In this document: piece after piece, positions 58,168 to 64,000 of the stretch
Position numbering within the stretch: position 1 is the first letter of the stretch
Layout of the letters: each line of letters opens with the position of its first letter
From: Paenibacillus sp. JQZ6Y-1
Lineage (GTDB): Bacteria > Bacillota > Bacilli > Paenibacillales > Paenibacillaceae
Reading direction: 5' to 3'
Length of the DNA stretch: 64,000 nt
Assembly (NCBI RefSeq): GCF_040719145.1
Contig: NZ_JBFDUZ010000001.1
Coordinates: forward strand, 3,185,548-3,249,547
Position numbers and translations under genes: made by a program
The notes under the pieces: model-generated
What the model was told of the DNA's origin: nothing
Database searches by the model: none
Seen by the model: the letters and a program-made list of their open reading frames with translations, nothing else

Positions 58168-60306
58168 TTATCCCTTCACGATATCTACATTATGATAATA
58201 ATGCTGCAAAATATCTTTGTAATTCGATCCCTTGTCCGCCATGCCCTTAGCACCCCATTGCGACATGCCCAGTCCATGCCCGTTGCCCTGACCGGTAAAC
58301 AGGAAGCCTCCCGCCTCGGTCACTCGTGCGTTGCCATCGCCGTTCATAATCACTGTACTAGATGTACCTTTGCCTTGACCGGAAGCACCGAGCAAGATCG
58401 TTCCAGCAGCGCTCAGCTCATCCTGTGCACTACCGGAACCGATCACCGTGTATTTATCTGTACTGACCACATCGAACAAAGTACTTGGCAATCCGTTCAA
58501 TGCTGAGCGGAATACATCTGGATATTTAACCGCAACTACACTGCCATTGACCTTGATCTGTGTTACGCGACCAGATGGACCACGTTCAGTAATTTGAATC
58601 GATGTGATCGTAGAAGGCAGACTAGACGTTGTTTTGCCTTTTAAAGTCGCCAGCAGCTGTGCTGACGTGTATGGTCCTCTGATCCATTGATAACTGTTCG
58701 ATTCCGGTACTACCTCCAATACGGTTGCTGTATCACCCGGATTCAATTGGGCAACCGCCTGTACATTACTCTGTACGACAGGCATTTTGCGCACATTCGT
58801 ATTTTTGGTCGTTACCGTCATGGTATCCAAACCGGCATCGGTTATATTGCCGGTCAGTTTCACATTATCTTCGCGTACATAACCAGAGCTTCCGTTGTTC
58901 AGCAGTACATGGTACCACTTTTTCAACGAAGCCTGAGCTGCTTCATCCGCCTGTGAATCGACACTGACAAATACATCGCCGCCACCGTTCCACACTTCTG
59001 AGCTGTCTGCACTGGCGCCGCCTGCATTAGCAGAGAAGATCGTTTCTACCAGCTTACCGTTTTTCATTACCACTTCGCCGTCTGTCGCATCGACAGCCGC
59101 AATGATGCGTTTATCTTCGGCACCTACGCCATTATAAGCCTGACTCAGCGTCGTATCAACCACATCGGCAATTTTAAATTTGGAGCCTTGCTCTTGAAAA
59201 CGAGCATAGCTGCGCGCTGCTACCGCCTGTGCTTTGAGTGCTTCTGCCGGCCACGATGCGGATACCTCGCCGCCTACAACCGAATACAAATACTCTTCCA
59301 TCGGCAGCACATTGATCCATGCCAGCTGTCCATTATAGTTGCTCAGTTCAAAGTCACCGCGATACGTACGTGCAGAGCGCTCCGTTACCTGAGTGCCGGA
59401 ATCATTCCCCTTAACAGTCAGTACCGCACTATTGCCGCTCAGTATATAATGATCCACCGGCGAAGGGCTGGTCACACTGGACGTTACATTTTGCCGCATA
59501 ATCAGTGCGGGTGTAGAACCAGATACCGTCGTCAAAGTAGCAGATGGTAAAGCAGCTGCTGCCGTCACTTTCAATTGTGCCAATCCGGTACTGTTGGCCT
59601 CTTCACCAATCCACACCTGATACGAACCGCTACCAGTCAAAACCAGATACGCATCCAATCCCGCGTCCTGCGCTGCACTCAGCACCGTTTGCGCTTCCGC
59701 CGAACTGGCATAGGTACCTGCCGATAAATGCGCATTCCCTTTAACCGTCGGTGTCTGTGTACCGAGCAATGATTTGGCTGTTTGTGCTACGCGTGTTGCC
59801 GCCGTCGTTGCCGCCGCTTCTGAAGCGTACATGCCTGTATACAACTGGTACACCGTACTGCCACCTTTGGAAGTAGCAAATACAATCGGCTTGTCACTGG
59901 TCGGCTGCAACAGCTTGATGCCTGCCGCTGCTGTATCGAAGCTGTTCGTTTCCAGCACCTTGACCCGATACCCATCAATGCCAAAGCTCGCCTGACTGCC
60001 AATATCCGTCCATGAATTGAAGCTTCCACCGCTAGTGACACCAACCTGCAAATCTCCAGCTGATTTCACATTTACAACCGGTACAATGGAAGAATATGTA
60101 CTGCCCCCATTAAAAAATAACCCGACCCGCACATCCTCTTCAAAGGTTGCTGCCTGTGTATGCGGAGCATTGGACAGAAAAATAGCTGCAGCGGTCATTA
60201 CCGCAACTGCCGCTGTACCGATTGTTTTGCCCATGCTCTTTTTCGCTTTTCCTGATCGCAGCGGTCGATACGAATGTATATTGTGATCCTGTGGTTGTTT
60301 GGTCAT
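58168..60306 (-). CDS. secreted SpoIID/LytB-domain protein with SPOR-like and SH3-like parts
   Basis: 712 aa. I chose the ATG at 60306 (AAAGGACG 6-8 nt upstream; the ATG at 60312 is too close). A signal peptide covers about residues 22-52 (TAAVAVMTAAAIFLSNAPHTQA). Two SPOR-like repeats follow at about 150-250 (YQLYTGMYASEAAA; HLSAGTYASSAEA). The SpoIID domain has YSVVGGEVSASWPAEALKAQ (catalytic Glu), AVAARSYA and GNGHGLGMSQWGA near the C-terminus. Between its two halves lies an SH3-like segment (about 480-560). SpoIID-type enzymes cleave denuded glycan; a sporulation or cell-wall role is inferred. Confidence 0.88.
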   Translation of the reverse strand: MTKQPQDHNIHSYRPLRSGKAKKSMGKTIGTAAVAVMTAAAIFLSNAPHTQAATFEEDVRVGLFFNGGSTYSSIVPVVNVKSAGDLQVGVTSGGSFNSWTDIGSQASFGIDGYRVKVLETNSFDTAAAGIKLLQPTSDKPIVFATSKGGSTVYQLYTGMYASEAAATTAATRVAQTAKSLLGTQTPTVKGNAHLSAGTYASSAEAQTVLSAAQDAGLDAYLVLTGSGSYQVWIGEEANSTGLAQLKVTAAAALPSATLTTVSGSTPALIMRQNVTSSVTSPSPVDHYILSGNSAVLTVKGNDSGTQVTERSARTYRGDFELSNYNGQLAWINVLPMEEYLYSVVGGEVSASWPAEALKAQAVAARSYARFQEQGSKFKIADVVDTTLSQAYNGVGAEDKRIIAAVDATDGEVVMKNGKLVETIFSANAGGASADSSEVWNGGGDVFVSVDSQADEAAQASLKKWYHVLLNNGSSGYVREDNVKLTGNITDAGLDTMTVTTKNTNVRKMPVVQSNVQAVAQLNPGDTATVLEVVPESNSYQWIRGPYTSAQLLATLKGKTTSSLPSTITSIQITERGPSGRVTQIKVNGSVVAVKYPDVFRSALNGLPSTLFDVVSTDKYTVIGSGSAQDELSAAGTILLGASGQGKGTSSTVIMNGDGNARVTEAGGFLFTGQGNGHGLGMSQWGAKGMADKGSNYKDILQHYYHNVDIVKG

Positions 60307-60480
60307 TGCCATCGTCCTTTCCCCTTACCGTTCATGTAAAGCCTACCGTATCTACAATCTCGCCAACACATGCACTCAACCATGTAAAAAGTCCCAATAT
60401 CCATTATACGCACATTTTCGCCAAATGACTTGGTCTCTTTTAAAATTGTCATGAATTAACGATACATATACACTCAGGGC

Positions 60481-60660
60481 GTAACAACACAAATGCCGAT
60501 ATAACAATACAATTTTTTCTATAACCCTACCGTCCCTATTACAACTATACAGTTCCTACTAGAACCATACAGTCCTTACTACAACCATACAGTCCTTACT
60601 AGAACCGTACAGCCTTTACTAGAACCATACAATCTCTACTAGAACAGCAGAAATCTCATC
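60481..60660. repeat. tandem array of 20-bp repeats
   Basis: Nine consecutive 20-bp units, phase kept exactly: best copies at 60541, 60561, 60581, 60601 and 60621, with decayed copies at both ends. The consensus is AGAACCATACAGTCCTTACT. Units differ by one to four bases in the middle and more outside. There is no coding frame through the array. Confidence 0.85.
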
Positions 60661-60753
60661 AAAAAATAAGTACAGCACACCTCTATAGCACGCTCATACG
60701 GATTTAAAGTTACAGTTACAGCAATGCAAAAATCGTCCAATAACCAAATAAAA

Positions 60754-60960
60754 ATATCTACTAACTAAAAAGATCTATCTACTAAAAGATGTATTCACTA
60801 AAAAGAGCTATATAGCTAAAATATCCATGAAATCAAAACGCTCCTAACAGCAAATTCATCATACAAAACAACAAAAGCATCACATACAAAAAAGATCTTG
60901 AACGATAAAATAAAGCCCTCGAATGATAATATAAAAAAACCTTGAACAATAAAAGAAAAA
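60754..60960. repeat. degenerate AT-rich short repeats
   Basis: Two further sets. Units of 16-19 bp are built on ATCTA-CTAAAAAG (about 60754-60822). Three units of 20-23 bp are built on CTTGAACGATAAAATAAA (60897-60960). They are less regular than the 20-bp array before them. Confidence 0.5.
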
Positions 60961-61012
60961 CCTCCAAGAATAACTCCTTATTTCACCAATAAGGAATTGA
61001 TATTCTTGAAGG
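60955..61012 (-). terminator. Rho-independent terminator after ruvB
   Basis: A long hairpin on the minus strand: CCTTCAAGAATATCAATTCC pairs imperfectly with GGAGTTATTCTTGGAGG, with a loop near TTGGTGAA, followed by TTTTTCTTTT. Confidence 0.88.
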
Positions 61013-61050
61013 TATATTGAACAAAGCTTGCTCTCTAAAGTCAGCCTCAA

Positions 61051-62067
61051 CTATCTGCCTTTCAAATCCTCAGGCATCGGAATACCGAGATGGCTATAAG
61101 CCTTAGGTGTAACAACGCGACCACGCGGCGTACGCTGCAAAAATCCCAGCTGCAACAAATACGGCTCATACACATCCTCAATCGTTTGCCCTTCCTCACC
61201 AATGGTCGCCGCAATCGTATCCAGCCCAACCGGACCACCACGGAAGCTGTGAATCATCGCTTCCAGCATCTTATGATCGATCTGATCCAATCCACAAGGA
61301 TCAACTTGCAGCATATTGAGCGATTCCTTGGCAATCTCTGGCGTAATAATACCATCTCCGCGTACCTGTGCATAATCCCGTACCCGTTTCAGCAAACGGT
61401 TCGCAATCCGTGGCGTACCGCGCCCACGAAGCGCAATCTCCTCTGCCGCATCACCCAGAATCTCAATGCCCAGAATCTCCGCACCACGACTGACGATAAA
61501 AGTCAACTCATCCACTGTATAAAATTCCAAACGGCTAACTACACCAAACCGATCACGAAGCGGTGCAGACAGCAATCCCGCTCTTGTCGTTGCCCCAATT
61601 AGCGTAAATGGCGGCAAATCGAGTCGCACCGACCGCGCACTCGGCCCTTTGCCGATCATAATATCAAGCGCCGAATCCTCCATTGCCGGATACAATACTT
61701 CCTCTACCGAACGATTCAGTCGATGAATCTCGTCAATAAACAGCACATCGCCATCCTGCAAATTGGTCAGCAGTGCTGCCAGATCACCCGGACGTTCAAT
61801 CGCTGGACCGGACGTAGTACGCAAATTAACACCCAACTCGTTAGCAATAATATTCGCCAATGTCGTTTTACCGAGCCCCGGCGGACCATATAACAGCACA
61901 TGATCCAACGCTTCGCCACGCATCTTGGCTGCCTCGATATAAATTTTGAGATTCTCCTTAACCCGGCCCTGTCCGATATATTCAGCAAGGTAACGGGGAC
62001 GCAGACTGAGTTCCACCGCTTGGTCTTCCATCATCAAGTTAGCCGATATAATGCGGTCATCCGTCAT
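61051..62067 (-). CDS. ruvB: Holliday junction branch migration ATPase RuvB
   Basis: 338-aa AAA+ motor. It opens with a typical [20 protein letters not shown]; Walker A GPPGLGKT at 61-68, Walker [11 protein letters not shown], sensor region [19 protein letters not shown], and the C-terminal winged helix with [13 protein letters not shown]. It acts with RuvA on four-way junctions. It lies 168 bp after ruvA on the same strand. Confidence 0.98.
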   Translation of the reverse strand: MTDDRIISANLMMEDQAVELSLRPRYLAEYIGQGRVKENLKIYIEAAKMRGEALDHVLLYGPPGLGKTTLANIIANELGVNLRTTSGPAIERPGDLAALLTNLQDGDVLFIDEIHRLNRSVEEVLYPAMEDSALDIMIGKGPSARSVRLDLPPFTLIGATTRAGLLSAPLRDRFGVVSRLEFYTVDELTFIVSRGAEILGIEILGDAAEEIALRGRGTPRIANRLLKRVRDYAQVRGDGIITPEIAKESLNMLQVDPCGLDQIDHKMLEAMIHSFRGGPVGLDTIAATIGEEGQTIEDVYEPYLLQLGFLQRTPRGRVVTPKAYSHLGIPMPEDLKGR

Positions 62068-62235
62068 CTTTATCGCTCCCCTCTTCTTGCCTTACGCAAG
62101 CTTATTTATAGATTCAATCATAAGTTTCAGATATAGAACTCAAGGATATTTGTACAATGAAATACACTCAAGCAATACAACTAGGTGCATGCAGTGCGTC
62201 TATTTATCATAAAACTAAACGTATTCACAGTATGC

Positions 62236-62853
62236 TTATCCAGTATACAGCATTTTGAGCGCACGTTTCATTACGGAATCCGCAGAATCTTCTGGGAATA
62301 CTTCATGTTTCAGCGTTTGCCAGATACGATCCAATTCCGTCTCTGTGTATCCTAAAGCTTTCAAGCCTTCTCGTACTTCCGGCCACACTTCTCCCGAAGA
62401 TACTGAAGACGATTCCATCGGTGCAAACAGTCCAGTAGCCATAATCGAATCACCGATACCATCCAGCTTATCCTTCAAATCCAGAATCATACGCTGCGCC
62501 GTCTTCTTCCCAATACCCGGCAATTTGGTCAAAAACGTAATATTTTCCTGATAAATAGCTGCAATAACCCCTTCTGGACTGCCACCACTCAAAATGCCTA
62601 AGGCCACACGTGGACCAATCCCCGACACTTCAATCAGCTTGCGAAACAATTTCTGTTCATCTCTAGTCGGAAACCCAAACAGCTGAATCGCGTCCTCACG
62701 TACATGATGATGGATATATACCATCACTTCGCCAGTATTTTTAGCAATCGCATAGGGATTCGGACAAAACACACGATATCCTACTCCATTTACATCCATT
62801 ACAACATATTCATTTTCCAAATGCACTACAGGTCCGCGCAGAAAATCGATCAT
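62236..62853 (-). CDS. ruvA: Holliday junction DNA helicase RuvA
   Basis: 205 aa. The N-terminal OB domain (MIDFLRGPVVHLENEYVVMDVNGVGYRVFCP) is followed by two helix-hairpin-helix motifs (LIEVSGIGPRVALGIL, LTKLPGIGKKTAQRMILDL) and a C-terminal domain that contacts RuvB. It overlaps ruvC by 4 bp (ATGA type). Confidence 0.97.
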   Translation of the reverse strand: MIDFLRGPVVHLENEYVVMDVNGVGYRVFCPNPYAIAKNTGEVMVYIHHHVREDAIQLFGFPTRDEQKLFRKLIEVSGIGPRVALGILSGGSPEGVIAAIYQENITFLTKLPGIGKKTAQRMILDLKDKLDGIGDSIMATGLFAPMESSSVSSGEVWPEVREGLKALGYTETELDRIWQTLKHEVFPEDSADSVMKRALKMLYTG

Positions 62854-63359
62854 TTTTTCAATACCTCATTTAGTTTGGAATTCAAAACATAAGAGTGTGC
62901 ATGACATACCGCAACAGCGAGCGCATCCGCCACATCATCTGGTTTAGGAATCTTTTGCAAATTCAAAAACATTCTCACCATTTCCTGTACCTGACGCTTC
63001 TCCGCCTTACCATAACCGACAATCGCCTGCTTCACCTGCATCGGTGTATATTCAGCAATAGGCAGCCCTTTTTGCGCTGCAGCCAGAATGGCTACACCAC
63101 GCGCCTGACTAACCGACATCGCCGTCGTTACATTACGACTGAAAAATAGCTTTTCAAAAGCAACCATTTGCGGCTCATACTTTTCAATTAGCTGCACCAT
63201 GCCTTCATACACATGTACTAGACGTTCTTCCTCCGGCGTATGTGCTTCCGTTTGAATACACCCATACTGTACAGGTGTCAGCTTACTACCATTTTTATCA
63301 ATAAAACCGAAACCGACAATGGCGATCCCGGGGTCAATTCCTAAAATACGCAAACCCAT
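62850..63359 (-). CDS. ruvC: crossover junction endodeoxyribonuclease RuvC
   Basis: About 169-aa Holliday junction resolvase with an RNase H fold. Catalytic acids: LGIDPG (Asp), VAFEKLFFSRN (Glu) and PDDVADALAVAVCH (Asp-Asp). Start: ATG at 63359 is almost fused to GGGGAGAG. A TTG two codons in (63353) would give the common family N-terminus MRILGIDPG with better spacing and may be the true start. First gene of ruvCAB. Confidence 0.94.
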   Translation of the reverse strand: MGLRILGIDPGIAIVGFGFIDKNGSKLTPVQYGCIQTEAHTPEEERLVHVYEGMVQLIEKYEPQMVAFEKLFFSRNVTTAMSVSQARGVAILAAAQKGLPIAEYTPMQVKQAIVGYGKAEKRQVQEMVRMFLNLQKIPKPDDVADALAVAVCHAHSYVLNSKLNEVLKK

Positions 63360-63654
63360 CTCTCCCCTATCATCATCCGAATCCATTACGCATTCGCTTA
63401 TGCTCTTAACTTCGCTTCCTTGTGCCTTTAGAAATGGCGTCTAGAACATAACAGTGACCGCACATATTCCAATCTGCTTATCTTCTATCATAAGCGAAAT
63501 AGGCGAACATATGTATCATTTTTTTATTATATCAGAAAGTTTCATTTGCGGGCTATCCCACTTGATTCAATGATTTGAATTTATTCTTTAGCTTATATAT
63601 AGTGCAGCATTATGTAGTACATCATTTGTCCAAAACAAAAAATCACCTCTAAAA
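63360..63654. other. intergenic region between the tRNA cluster and ruvC
   Basis: AT-rich, with no open frame of note. It should contain the ruvC promoter. I see no convincing -35/-10 pair or regulatory RNA. Confidence 0.2.
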
Positions 63655-63687
63655 CAAAAAAACCACCATTCTTTACGAATGATGGTT
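63655..63687 (-). terminator. Rho-independent terminator after the tRNA cluster
   Basis: AACCATCATTC/GAATGGTGGTT stem (one wobble) on the minus strand followed by T5GTTTT, 8 bp past the last tRNA. Confidence 0.88.
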
Positions 63688-63694
63688 TTTGGTA

Positions 63695-63768
63695 TCGGGA
63701 TGACACGATTTGAACATGCGACCCCCTGGTCCCAAACCAGGTGCTCTACCAAGCTGAGCTACATCCCG
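63695..63768 (-). tRNA. tRNA-Pro (anticodon UGG)
   Basis: 74-nt cloverleaf: acceptor CGGGATG/CATCCCG with discriminator A, D-arm GTAGCTCAGCTTGGTAGAGC, anticodon stem CCTGG-TTTGGGA-CCAGG and T-loop GTTCAAATC. CCA is not encoded. Last gene of the cluster. Confidence 0.95.
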
Positions 63769-63773
63769 ATATA

Positions 63774-63853
63774 TGCCGGTGAAGGGACTCGAACCCCCAC
63801 GGTTTCCCTCACGATTTTGAGTCGCGCGCGTCTGCCAATTCCGCCACACCGGC
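63774..63853 (-). tRNA. tRNA-Leu (anticodon CAA)
   Basis: 80-nt class II tRNA: acceptor GCCGGTG/CACCGGC, discriminator A, D-arm with GGCAGACGCG, anticodon loop CTCAAAA, a long variable arm and T-loop GTTCGAGTC. CCA is not encoded. Confidence 0.93.
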
Positions 63854-63875
63854 AAGTGTGAAGATATGAAAATAA

Positions 63876-63952
63876 TGGCGCGCCCTAAGAGATTCGAACT
63901 CCTGACCTTTTGATTCGTAGTCAAACGCTCTATCCAGCTGAGCTAAGGGCGC
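63876..63952 (-). tRNA. tRNA-Arg (anticodon ACG)
   Basis: 77 nt including encoded CCA. Acceptor GCGCCCT/AGGGCGC with discriminator G, anticodon stem TTTGA-CTACGAA-TCAAA, T-loop GTTCGAATC. Confidence 0.95.
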
Positions 63953-63955
63953 AAA

Positions 63956-64000
63956 TGGAGCGGACGACGGGAATCGAACCCGCGACCCTCGCCTTGGCAA
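63956..64000 (-). tRNA. tRNA-Gly (anticodon GCC), 5' part outside window
   Basis: 3' half only: the anticodon loop TTGCCAA at the window edge, T-arm GCGGGTTCGAATCCCGT, 3' acceptor strand TCCGC with discriminator T and encoded CCA. The cluster continues beyond the window. Confidence 0.88.

Noticed and set aside
60481..60660. CRISPR array
   Set aside because: Units are contiguous 20-bp repeats without spacers, and there are no cas genes in the window.
63673..63924. 83-codon minus-strand frame
   Set aside because: It runs through two tRNA genes; no coding meaning.

Overview
The window comes from a low-to-moderate GC, endospore-forming Gram-positive bacterium of the order Bacillales. My best guess is a Paenibacillus-like genome. 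The main evidence is a long minus-strand series of housekeeping genes, read from 63 kb down to 8 kb. It follows the order I know from Bacillus subtilis: ruvC-ruvA-ruvB, a SpoIID-family gene, queA, tgt, yajC, comN, secD, secF, recJ, apt, rel, dtd, hisS, aspS, tcdA(yrvM), rarA(yrvN), cymR, iscS(yrvO), yrrD, alaS, ireB(yrzL), ruvX(yrrK), yrzB, mltG, trhP1(yrrN), trhP2(yrrO). SecD and SecF are separate here, whereas B. subtilis has a SecDF fusion. The genus is inferred from gene order and protein style, not from a database search.

Layout. 1-1.4 kb: 3' part of ilvD. 1.7-7.6 kb: a membrane-anchored polysaccharide deacetylase, an AI-2E-family transporter and a large chemoreceptor with unusual terminal extensions. 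8-19.7 kb: the alaS/mltG/tRNA-hydroxylation cluster, then iscS and the cysteine regulator cymR. 19.9-28.9 kb: an accessory-looking block, mostly on the plus strand. It holds mnmA; a non-PTS sucrose module (LacI-type repressor, LacY-type symporter, GH32 hydrolase); a fluoride riboswitch driving two FluC genes; and an AAA ATPase paired with a membrane TPR protein. 29-37.9 kb: rarA, helD, tcdA, aspS and hisS, with a T-box leader. 38.3-40.3 kb: two stress-type proteins and dtd. 40.5-53.5 kb: rel, a uracil permease, a KhtTU K+/H+ antiporter, apt, recJ, a degenerate CDF protein, secF, secD and comN. 53.7-63.4 kb: an ArsB/NhaD-type transporter, yajC, tgt, queA, a SpoIID-domain protein and ruvBAC. 63.7-64 kb: tRNA genes Pro, Leu, Arg and a cut tRNA-Gly.

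Functional themes: tRNA biology (aminoacylation, s2U, queuosine, ho5U, ct6A, D-aa-tRNA deacylation), branch migration and recombination, Sec export, and cysteine/sulfur flow from CymR and IscS to MnmA. Regulation visible in the sequence includes a hisS-aspS T-box that appears to read tRNA-Asp, a fluoride riboswitch with terminator, an operator-like palindrome inside the promoter spacer of the sucrose permease, an alaS leader with two intrinsic terminators but no recognisable T-box, and a structured leader before a DJ-1/PfpI gene.

The items I would look at first are the AAA-TPR membrane module, the Asp-reading T-box, the non-canonical alaS leader, the three-way-junction leader at 39.5 kb and the 20-bp tandem repeat array at 60.5 kb. 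I saw no insertion sequence, prophage, CRISPR array or rRNA gene.
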